Assembly: GCA_013399695.1 (NCBI GenBank)
Contig: VXAU01001352.1
Coordinates: forward strand, 702,195-766,194
From: Formicarius rufipectus
Lineage: Eukaryota > Chordata > Aves > Passeriformes > Formicariidae
Direction: 5' to 3'
DNA length: 64,000 nt
Part shown: piece by piece, positions 47,801 through 59,800 of the stretch
How positions within the stretch are numbered: the first letter of the stretch is position 1
Layout of the letters: each line of letters begins with the position of its first letter
Notes under the pieces: generated by a model
What the model was told of the DNA's origin: nothing
What the model saw: the letters and a program-made list of their open reading frames with translations, nothing else
Database searches by the model: none
Position numbers and translations under genes: made by a program

Positions 47801-50800
47801 CTAGTAGAATTGTTTACATGGAAACGCAGTTTTGTGAAAACATTTTACTGCACTGTATTTCATTGCTATTACTGGACATGAGGTACAGCTATAAATACTG
47901 CAGAAAGTGTAAGCACTTGCATGAAAAATACTTCTGGTTTTAAAAAGTAGGCAACAGCAATGCTTTAGACTGCTGTTAAATCAGTTTTTGTCTCTGTGTT
48001 TCTCCTACCCTTCCCCTTTCTTCTTCTAGGTGCATTTTACCTGGTGTTTGAATATATGGACCATGACTTGATGGGACTGCTGGAATCTGGTTTGGTTCAT
48101 TTTAATGAAAATCATATTAAATCTTTTATGCGACAACTGATGGAGGGCTTGGCCTATTGCCACAAGAAGAACTTTTTGCACAGAGATATCAAATGTTCAA
48201 ATATTCTCCTAAATAATAGGTATGGATATTACTTAAAAGTCTGTAACAAAAATTGTATGTTAACACCTTTAAATCCTTCTTTTACTCTTCAGAGTTCACC
48301 TGCTCTGAGTCATTAGCAAAACTTCAGTTTTTAAAATATCTAGTTTATTTAAAATCCATTGCAAAGTACTAATCTGGTTATCTTCCTACTTAACATGGGA
48401 TCGTGTAACTAAGTGTTAAACTTTTCTGTGTTAAAATAGCAGGATTTTTTTTAAACGTGAGTCTCTTAAATCTCAGAGTATTGGAGGAAAATCATCTGAG
48501 TTCAAATATATTAAAACAGAACTGTAAGACAGAAGTGCTTGATGTGTATTTTTTGCCATCTCGTTTCAAGATTGAAGTGTGGCTCGTTCTGTGTGACATA
48601 ATTCTGAGGTCCCCCTTCTTCATCACTCAGGGTAATGCTTTAAAAGGGAGTTGGATCAGGAATGTTCAGCCGTGCCTTGGGCTTGCAATTGTAGCTGTAA
48701 TCAGAAGGGAAGAAGGATTTGTTTCTTCCTACTTGAACACCCTGTAATTACAAGTCACAGTGGCAAACATGCTGCTTTTGGTGTGCAGCAGCAGAGGAAA
48801 GGCTGCTGTGCAGGTAGTGGACAGCTTCATTTGAGGTGTTGGACATCCCAACCTGCAGTGCTGAATCCAGGGAGCAGCTGTAAGACCAGGGTCTGTAACA
48901 GCAAGAGTGTCATTACAGAGCAAGCAGGCAGGCAGTCAGCCTTTGGCATTCCTGGTCACAGGGGGTTTTCTGGGTGCTGGCAGCAGCTTCAAAAAGGTGA
49001 GAGGCTTTCAACGACAGGATCATTAACACCTGGCAGTGGGGATGGACAGAGATACCTGCTTTAGCTTCCTTAACACAAAGATAAGGGGGTGGTAAAGTAG
49101 AAGGAAGATGAGCCCCAAAGGGAGTGGGTTCACATGTTCTCCCTAAAAACCTACTGCTGCTGTTGGAGGTGAAATAATAAGCAAAATGGGTCCCTTTTGG
49201 AAGGACTCCAGTTTTGTCCCAGCTTTCTCCAATTTAAATTTTCCCATTTTCCCTTCCTTTTTCTGTTAGAGCAAACCAACATTAGATTATTTTCAGCTCT
49301 GATCCTGCCACAGGCTTGCCAGATTATGATACAGAGTCTTAAACAGATGCCTATCCTCCTCCGCATCGCTCCCTCTGCCCACACACCTAATCTTATTGCC
49401 TGCTAATCTCCAGGGCTTGTGCTCCTTTGGGAACTCGGAAGCTGAGGAGCAGCCTGGAGTGGAGCAGAGTGAATTATGGAAGAGGAGGCGCTTCTGTTTG
49501 ACTGTGTTTTCTCTAGTCCAGGATACAGAGTTGTTTGGTTTTTTTTTTTTCCCCTCTGGGATATTTTCTGAGCATCCTTAGATTTTCCACTGGTGGAAAC
49601 AAAATTTGATAGTTGAGCCGAGTAATTTTAAGCCAGTGTTTCTGAAATTCCATTACCAGTTAGAGGCTGAAGCCCAACATGTGGATTATGTATGTTTTAG
49701 GTATGAAACAAATTTTTGAGCAAAGACATTTATCTTCCACAAATAGCTCTCTGAGGAATAAGCATGTAGATTTGAGGGGAACCTTTTTCTGTGAGGGTTC
49801 TTCAAGTGTTACAGCAAATCTGAGGAGAAAAGTAGGTGAAAACTATAATTTGTGTATTTTATTGTCACAAAATTCTTATCCACATCAGCCAGTCTTGCCC
49901 TACTTTGATAAAATAATATGTATTTGAAAGTGATGGGAGTTATAAAAGCATATCAGTATGGAAGAGGAAAACCACATGTAACAGTCCAGCAGTCATGTCA
50001 TGTATTAGAGAAGCTCACAGATAACTGTTTAAATCATCCAACCCTTACAGATAGTGGGGGTTTCTGGGCACTGGGCAGTGCAGTGCCTTTTAGCTGTGGA
50101 AACTGCCAGGCAAGAGCTCTCTGTCTTTTACTCTTCCCCTCATATATGGGAAAACTCAGGAATGGGTTAGGGGTTGTGTCATTCAGCAGGTTGGCTGCTG
50201 GCAAAAATAGAAGCCCTTATCTGGTCAGTCAGTCTGATTTAAAGGCTTTGTTCAAACTGTGCAAGAGCAGAACAGGACTTTGATGGCTCCCTAGAAGGAG
50301 GTATGACTGCTGCTAGTGGGTTGTTGTACAGATGCTCATGCTGGCACTGAGGCACAAGAAAATAGTTTCCTCCCTGAGTTTTTTTCCTGCAGAGTTACTG
50401 ACTTGAATCCCTTACACCTGAATTATGACTAACATCCTGTGGTGGAAATGCTGTTTGGTGAACATACCTATTCCCTGAACTGGTGTATCTGTGTACTGAA
50501 GAGACGCACAGACTGCAAGGCATTGCCCCTTTGTTGATGTGGTTTGGTGAAGAGCAGCTGTCTCACTCTTAAACTTTGTGGATTTTGGGGAGGAAACCTC
50601 AACAGGATTAACCACTGAATAATTCTTTGCTTTTTCCACCAGAGGGCAGATAAAGCTTGCGGATTTTGGGCTTGCTCGGCTGTACAACTCTGAAGAAAGG
50701 TAAGATACAATTATACTGTGAAAGAGCATTCAGAAGTTTAATCTTTTTGTATAACTCTGCTGTGAGAGCCAGAGGATTGTTTTGGTTAGAGGAAATGTTA

Positions 50801-53800
50801 TTGTCCTGTCATTGTTCAGGAAATTGAAAGAAGTGCACATTGTCTTACGCTGCATGAAACCACAAGAGTCTCTTTGTGCAAGGGTATTGCTTTTCCAGGT
50901 GTGCTGGATAAATAACTAGAGAGTGGCCATATATTGATTGGAAATTCAGAGTTACAGTCCTGAGTTTCTGGTCCCATAAACCTAAAGAATATTTTTTCTG
51001 TTGGTGTACTGCACATTTTATTTATGGAAAGCAAGTTTTTTTTGATGACACGAAGCAGTATACAGTTCCTATTTGCTAAGAGTTACTTTTGTGTGAGATG
51101 TAACCTTATATTTGAAGAGGATCACTGTATTCTTTAGGCAGTCAGTGCTGTTGAATCTGCTGGAAACAGACACATTTAAATAAAAGTTATGCTGAAACTT
51201 CTTGTGACTTGTGCTTCTGTTGTTCTTGGCTTCATTTTGCTCATGCTCCAGGAAACAGGTGCACAGTTTCTTGTGATTAAGAACTTCAGTATTTACTTTG
51301 TAATGTCATGTTTGTCCTGTGGAACTGGGTTCAAAAGTCAAGCTGAGTGTTCACTACGCTCATATTTACCTGAGGTGGTTGGATACCTGAGCTTGCTTTG
51401 ATTTCTGCATGCCTGATTTGGGAAATAATATCCATAATGTTGGCTTTATGAGTTTCTTGTGTTCTCACAGGGCCCTTAGCTTGCTGATGACCCTGATAGC
51501 CTTAGTTTCAGTGTCTTCTGAGCTGTTATTTCAGGAGAGTATGCTTAAGTACAGTTATGAAAACAATTGAGTTTAGTAGCAGGGTAAAATAATCTTAAGC
51601 AGTTCCTGGCCAATTATTTTTTTTGTTTTGGATGTACTTAAAGTTAACGGGTTTGATGTTACTTTAGCTTCTTGTGTTAACATGCACCAAACTGACCTGA
51701 TGGGTTTTTTTCATCTAGTTTACCATGTTAAGGTTTTTCTAATGTCTGTTTTTACATGAATTTGCATTTTGCTTGTAAAACTCACTGTTCATTAAGAATT
51801 CAAAGTTCAGTGTCTTTATAGTGCAAATAACAGATTTTACTGAACATCAAAGAACAATATTATGCATAAATGAAACTGAGATTAAAATGTAGCTAAGTTG
51901 GCTAATAGCATTGCCAGTTGAACTTAGGAGGATAATTAGAATCTCATTAGTAGATTTTTGACAATTCTTTTGTCCTTCGTTTTCCTCCTAAGCAGTTTCT
52001 GACCGGCAGTAGCAGATGTAATTAATGTATACCAACAAGTGTGTAAGAGCTGCTGCTTTAAATTCACATATTTTGCATTTGGTTTACTGTTGTTTGGAAT
52101 TTAGTGCTGTTTAAAAGGGTACAGAATTTAGTAGGAGCAAAATAGGGAGGAAATAAGAATTTAAGTAAATTCCCATTGGTTGTTGTAGTTCTGCTCCTTC
52201 AGACATTATTCTGGTGGATTTAACATGTTTGGAGTAGAAGATATGGCAGATTGCATGAGAAGACATCTGTTCAAATAAAGAGCACCATATACTAATGTAT
52301 ATGAGGGGTGTATCTGTGGAGAAAGGCCATTCCATGTAAACATTTCATAGAGGAATGCTTGCTTCAGAGATAAACCTGATAAATGAGGGGGGTGTTTCCA
52401 AAAACACGCTACATTTTTAAAATGAGCGTCAGACTGTTACTGAAAACAACACTCAGCTGATTTTGCAGAAATGGTACCTGTTATGTTACAAGTATGTTAC
52501 AAGAGTTTGTTAGACTTTACTTTGTGGTTGTCCAGGTTCTGCACTTAATGTTACTCTGCTTTCTGTTTGCAGTTACCTGGTGTTGGTAAGAGTGAGTTAT
52601 TAAAACTGAAAGAATTCTGGGACCGCTTTTAAAACACCCTTGTTGAAACCAAACCAAAATTGAACATCTGTTTTCTACTTTCCATTCTGAACTGTTGATA
52701 CTGTATCTCAGCCTGTGCACAGAAAAAATGTGTGTCTAAGATAGTGGAAATCCTTCCTTTAGTGGGAGGGCGGAAAGGGTTATTCCCAGTGACCAAAACT
52801 TCTGGTTGGAGCTGTAGAGAATTAAGAACCTTGTGAATTAAAGAAAGATATTGGAAACATTCCAAGCTTTGGAATCAAAATTGTTGAAGGATGCAATTCC
52901 AGAAAAAGGTTTGCTCCTACTTAAATAGGGAAAAGTGACTTTTTTTTTTTCCTCTTCTTTTTAAAATGCTTATAGAGATCCTATATTCAGTATGCTAATA
53001 ACCAATAGTTGCTTGGAAATTACTGGTTTTATCCAAGCAGCTCCTGCTCCTGAAATAACTAGCTAAATACACAGTATTGCTCTGTGAATAATACTTGAGA
53101 TACAGAGTTCACAGAGATGTGTGCTCATCGTCACTGTGCTCCTGGATGGCCTTGGTCAATTTTGGGCAGCTGTTCAAATCAAAAGAGAGTGAAAGACTGC
53201 AGTGCTCCTAAACCACATCACCGAAGTCAAGTCCTTAAGGTATCACTTTTTCAGAGATGAGGTGGGAGTAAAATGATAGTCCTCTCTCTTTCCTCCCCCC
53301 ACAGCCGACCATACACCAACAAAGTTATCACCTTGTGGTATCGGCCTCCTGAACTGCTGCTGGGAGAAGAAAGATACACACCAGCCATTGATGTCTGGAG
53401 CTGTGGGTAAGAGCTTGGACACAAGGGTAGCAAGGAGAAAAACAAGCCAAAAATAAATCTGAAGTGTTTCTGTCACTCCATGTTGAAAGCCATAATGATG
53501 GAATTATGTGAAACTGTTTTGCAGCTGCATCCTGGGGGAGCTTTTTACAAAAAAGCCAATATTTCAAGCAAATCAAGAACTTGCTCAGCTGGAACTTATA
53601 AGGTAACTTGAAAGCACTGCCACGTAGTAGGTGCCTCACAAACTGGCAGATTTCTTTTGTTGGTGTTAAAATTGGAGGTAACATGCTGCAAACATTTGCA
53701 GGTACTCAGTTACTGCCTGGATGAGATGTCAGAGGTTCTGAGGGGCATGTAAAGCAGATTACTTTTGCACAGGCCTAGAGAAGGGTTTTTTGGGAGTGTT

Positions 53801-56800
53801 CTGTGCCCCTGGTAATGTACAGTGGATTAGTAAGAGGTTTTTCTGTTGAACAACTGGAGTTGCCTATTCCTGAAGTTGTAAAGAGAGAATAATCAAAATG
53901 CCCATTATGTTTTAAGATGATGTGGCAACTTCCTTGCAGCAAATCCAAATGAGAACATGGACAACACTAAGGGCAAGTGGGATTTGGGAGGAGTAGGTCC
54001 TTGGCATGCTGCTGGCCTTGACTTCTTGTTTCAAGCCTACCACATACACACCTGGGCTTTATTATTTTTGTGGGAGTATATCTGCTCCCTTAAAAACTGC
54101 CAGACACTTGATGGAGGTCAAAGTTCTGTTCCTTTCCTTGTTCTCAATAAATCATAGAATGATAGATATTGAACTCAGTGGAACCAGAGCATTTTTTCTT
54201 TCCCTTTACTCAGCAAGCAAAAATTGCTCTTGATTCTAATAATTGACCTTAAAAATGAGAAGTCCTCAGAAACAAGGGGAAAAGAGGGTGAGTCCTACAG
54301 AACCTGAACAGTAAATGGTCAACATTATTTTTTAAAGTAAACTTAATAAAAAGTATTATGAAGTTATATAGCGAGGTGTTTTTCAAAACAGATTGAACAG
54401 TAGCATGTTTCTGTGTAAAATGTTATTAGTCAACCTGGAAGAATCAAGTTTTTAGTAGGTGCAAAGCGTTTCAGTGATAATTTTTGGTGTAAGGAGAATG
54501 AAACTCCTAAGTTGGGAAAACTTTGCTTTTGAGCACTAGATGGCATTGAAGCACATTGCAATGAGTCATTTGAAGCTTTTTTCCTTTGTGTTGTACCTGT
54601 AGTCCAGAAAATTATAACTCTGCAATCTCCTTGTGCTGGAAAGCTCCTCTTTGTAACTCATTTTTCCTCCTTTTTGCTGTTTCATGTATCAGTTTGATCA
54701 ACATCTCTACCACAGTCATGTTGCAGTCAACAATTCTTTCTAACTTTTAATGTTCAAAGGTAGAGCTGAAGTAAATTCTCATAGGAAGAGATGAATGTAT
54801 CATTTTTCTTTTCCCTCCTCAAAGTTACATGTCCCAAAGAGCAACCAAAGTCAGGTTGGCTTGTATAGCATTTGGGGCTCGACTCATTAGGTCTCTTCCC
54901 CTAATAGTTTAAATCTAATAAATGGAAGGGCTGGACCAGAGAAATGTATTTGCAAAATGTCCTTTATGACTCCGTGTGTCAGAGTTTGAAGCTTGGTCTG
55001 TATGGAAATGCCTCCTTAGTTCTTCTGCTCAGAACTGTGGTGTTGATAAACCTGTGCTTGGCCATCTTTTGTTGGACAAAATGGGAGGGGATGGAGTGGG
55101 AAGAATAAGACTGTGGGCAGCTCCATTTATGGAGGCAGATGAGGCTTGACACATCAAACTCATAGCTGAAGTAAAAAATACAGATATTTTCTAGTGCTCA
55201 AATCTGCCTTTAGGCCTCACTGAGGTGGTTTTGTTTCCTTCCTGTTATGTCTATAGTGTTAAGCAAATATAGTTTGTTAAGCAAATTCTCAGCGAGAAGG
55301 GTGTTTTTAGCCATGGTGTCAGTGGCATTGGGAGCTAAGCACATCAAAGTTAGTACTATCTGGTTCTTCAAGTCAGATATCCAGAGTACTGCTCAGACAT
55401 AGCTGGTTAAGGTTTTCAAAATGTTTGTGTGGGCTGCGCTGAGGCAGAAACAGTGAGTTTAGTCTGTGTGGGGTGGTTACTCCTTGTAGACAATTCACCA
55501 TTATTTAATGTGTTGAGCATTTGACAGTAGAGAAATTGCAGCTAAAAATAACCTGAATATTAATATTGAAAATAATTTTTGTTTCCACTGTGCATGCAAG
55601 AATAAAATGACAGCTGTGCTCACTTGTGGTTTTGGATCTCATGCTCTCTCTTCCCCTCTCTTTGGTGCAGCCGAATTTGTGGGAGTCCTTGCCCAGCAGT
55701 GTGGCCTGACGTTATAAAATTAGCTTATTTCAACACAATGAAACCAAAGAAGCAGTATCGTCGGAAGCTGAGAGAAGAGTTTGCTTTGTAAGGATGAAGA
55801 ATTAGTTTAGTCAACTGTAATTGCATTAAGTTTTCCTGGAGACTTTATGAACTTCAGTCGAGCACAGATCAAGTGTAAAGAAAAATGGCTTTAGGTTCTT
55901 GCCCTTCCCATGATACCCTCAGAGCTCATATTAACCCTTATTTAATAGGAGCTACAAGAAGAGGAAAGAAGGCTCTAAAATTTCAGCCACCTGTCAGCTT
56001 TCACCTCAGGAAACATTTGTTTCCCATGATTGGTACACCTGCTTGTTGCCCCTGTCCAAAAAACTTGATTGTGTTTTATTAGTTTAACTGGCTACAGTTA
56101 AATATGTGGTCTGGTTAACATCACAGTCTTTTGGGTCACAAATTCATTCAACACAGAGGAGTTACCTGAACTGTATGTTCTAAAGTACTGCCACTGGATT
56201 GGTTTTGTGCAAATACCACAAGTGAAAGTTACGGAAAACAGCTGTAAGTTTGTTTTAAAGAGTTTGTGCCCCTCCTTTATTTAACCATTGTCCTTATATA
56301 AAAACACCCCCGAGTTCTTAAGCCAAGACTATGTTTAAACAACACAAAGCAAAGAAAGCATATGTTTCATGCTGTCACGGGTGGTAAAAGGGGAAGTTTC
56401 TCTCTGCTTCTTACTCACCCCCTCAGATCGTGAGTGGGTTTTGTTAGTACGTGGGTTACCTGGGGAGTCAGCAGTCAGTGCCCTCGGGAGGGAGGCGCTT
56501 GTCACGCTCTCGCTCGGCAGGGTGTGATGCCAAGCAAAAACACACGGGTCCCTTTCCGCTCCGCAGCATCCCGCCGGCGGCGCTGGACCTGTTCGATTAC
56601 ATGCTGGCGCTGGACCCCAGCAAGCGCTGCACGGCCGAGCAGGCGCTGCAGTGCGAGTTCCTGCGCGACGTGGAGCCCGCTAAAATGCCTCCCCCAGAGT
56701 AAGTCCTGCCCCGCTGCTCACCGACCCTACACCCCAACGGGGAGCACCACCGCGGGGTTTGCTGGGGGGTGCTGGGGAAGGGGACCGTGGTCCTGCAGGG

Positions 56801-59800
56801 GAGTGGTTGGGGAGCTTGTGAGGATCTGAGAATTGTTCGTTTTGTCATTCTTAGAGTTACTGCCTTGGGAGAAAATACTCTTCTGTGAACGTTTCTAATG
56901 TTTAAAAAATACCATTTCCTTTTACCTGTGTTTATCAGTGTCTACTTTTCCCCTCTTACCTCTGTTTATCAGTGTCTTTTTCCCCTCTAACCTCTGTTTA
57001 TCAGTATCTACTTTTCCCCCTTTGACCTGTGTTTGTCAGTGTCTTTTTCCCCTCTTACCGCTGTTTATCAGTGTCTACTTTTTCCAAGGGTTTTGAGGTC
57101 TTTTGTGATTCTGAATTGCCTTCTTTGATGGTTGAGTGGCACTGTGTATAGAATTCTGCAAAGGTACCTGAGACTTAAATACCATACATTGTTTCCTGAG
57201 CCAGAAGAGATTCTTGGTTTTACAGATAGGAAAACTTTGTGCAGGTTTTCCTCTCCGTTTCTCTGGGAGCAAATGTATTGCCATTTCAAGTTGGATTTTT
57301 TCAGTGACTTAGCCATCATTTTAAGCAGTACAAATCAATATTGGAACAGGCCCTGAGGAAAACAAGGAGAAAGTGTAAGCGAATCTGCAGGTCTCATTTT
57401 TTTGCTCAACACAGCTGTCAGAACATAGAACATTTAATATTGTTTGAGTACACTGAGCCTTCAAGGCAGTCTGTACTGACTTCTTTTTAATTGGTTACCA
57501 GCTGGAAAGAATATTTGTGTTTTATCTAAGGATTTTATTGCGACGATTTCAGGACTTCCCTGTTACACATGGTTGTTACACAGAATCACAGGAAGGGTCA
57601 GGTTGGAAGGGACCACAGTGGGTCATCTGGACCCACCTCCCTGCTCAAGCAGGGTCATCCCGGAGCACAGGGGTGTTTCTTGAATATCTCCAGTGAGACT
57701 CCACAGCCTCTCTGGGCAAATGCTACTTAATACTCCTGAATCATGAGGCTCAGAGGTTTCATTGCCTAAATATGACTTGTCACTATGTGAAAACCAGAAA
57801 TCAGCCGCCTTAGGCCATTTGATCAAGTTTTAGGATCACTTGCACAGAATGTTGCTTGTGTGCATTTTGAAGTAAGTGACTGGGAAGAACTTCTTTTTTT
57901 CAGGGATATGGTAATGCATCCGTTGTAGGAGCTGATACATGGTAATTCCAAACAAACTAGTCATTGGAGCACTTTTAAAAATTAAGAGGAACCAGAGTCA
58001 CTTCTGGCAGTGTGCACAGGACTGTTCTCTTGAAAGACTGAAGGTGTGCTGTAGGAAGAAGCAGCTATTGATTCCAGGGAAGTGGCAGTGCTGATTGCAA
58101 GGATGGTAGGATGCTTCTTGTGAGGAGTTCTTGCTTCCAGACATAGCCATGTCTGCTGTTGTGGGCAAATGTTTGACCTAATAAGGCAGCAGGACTTTTA
58201 CAAGCAGGCAGAAAGACCCTGAGAAACTACTTTAACATTGATAACTTTGTTGTCTGTTACTATGCAAATTGTATTTCAAAGCAAGTGTGCAGCATTGATT
58301 TTAAAGTTTTAAATTACACAAATAATTGGGCTTTTTGTAAGTATTACTTCAAAAAAAATAACATTTTAGGATGCATGTTCCACTTTTCTGCCAGAAGGAC
58401 TTGTGCTTCTGGAATAGGTAATCAGTGAAGAGATTTCATCCAGAAACAGCAGGTCTGAGGTTCTTCTGACTTTTGAGTGTTTCCCGGTGTGTTTCTGAGT
58501 TCCGGGATGTTCATCTTTCACAAGTTACATTATGTGTTACTTAAATATCTGTTTCACCAGTATGGTTCCAAAAAAGTTGTGGGAGAAAACTGATTGTCTG
58601 TACTGATTCTTTGCAGCCTCCCTCTGTGGCAGGACTGCCACGAGCTGTGGAGTAAGAAGCGCAGAAGGCAGAAGCAGATGGGCATGACCGATGACTCGAC
58701 GGCGGCGAAAGTCCCTCGGAAGGATCTGTCTCTGGGCATGGATGAGAGCAGAACCAACACCCCACAAGGCATGCAAACTTCTTCCCAACTCAAAACTCAG
58801 GGCAACTCTAGTGTAGCACTTGGTCAGTAATATTTTCGGTTCTTATAACTACCTGCTCCTTGGATTGCACCTCTAGAAACTGTAGGTGTTGTTTGCAGAG
58901 TATTGACATCTCCTGGATTCTTGAGGGAGAAACAGTATTGTAAGTTAAATCTTTGTTACAAAAGATTTACCTTTGCTTTTGGATACTTTTCAGTTTTAAC
59001 TAACTTTTCAGTCTGGTCAGAGCAACTACCTTGCTTGCTCTTTTTGCATCTGTAATTCTTTTATGATCCCACGAGCCAGTGGCTGTTCAGATGCTCACAG
59101 TCTCCATAGATTGGAGAAGCATTATTGGTATTGATAAGCTGATCAGAAGGCAGAGTTTAGAAAAGTCACAATTTCAAATGGAACAGATTCCATCTGCATG
59201 TTATGTTAGCCTTCAGCTTTCCAGGTTGTTGAGTTGTAAAAGAAAAAAAAGCAAAACACCAAAACAAGCCCCCCAGTACCTCATGTGCCATGAGATACCA
59301 ACCTCTGTAGATTGCACAGCCATTAATTCTGAAACTTAACCAGAGGATCTTGCTTGAGAGCAGCTTTATGAGTACAATCTAAAGGAATGGTTTCCTATGA
59401 CTCCATTTGAGGTACTCAGCAGTTCATTGATAGTTCTCTCACAATATGTAGGAATATACAGAGTAACAACACCAAATGGATGCCTGATAAGATTAATTTA
59501 GACCGGTTTTGACTGTGAAAAGTGACCCTAAATAGTATTTCCCTGATCCAGGAGTTCAGGTGAAAAACAGTTAATGTATTGATAGCACCTGAAAATTCTT
59601 TAATGCTAATCATACCGAATCAACTCTCAATTTAACAGTAGAGCAGAGCTCCAAATAACCTGTGCATAAATACACAGAAAATAGTTATTTTGATCATATT
59701 TTATTGCACCTTACTGCCTCTTGCTCCTGTTCATCCAGTCTGTCACTATAGAGAGCTGTGAGCTTCTGCCACTCTATGTTTAGGCCAAAGTTCTGGCAGC

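Larger units (their letters stand above)
56699..58616 (+). other. CDK13: CDK13 intron 11
   Basis: A 1.9-kb GT-AG intron holding a five-copy minisatellite (56924-57085) and a short CR1 fragment (57582-57720). Confidence 0.9.

Noticed and set aside
56924..57085. Direct repeats resembling an array
   Set aside because: A head-to-tail minisatellite without unique spacers in a vertebrate intron, not a CRISPR array.
38559..58822. CDK12 instead of CDK13
   Set aside because: Tail modules (LNIKVNPETQQQLNKINLPA) and the RALA neighbour match CDK13, although the PITAIRE helix alone would fit both.
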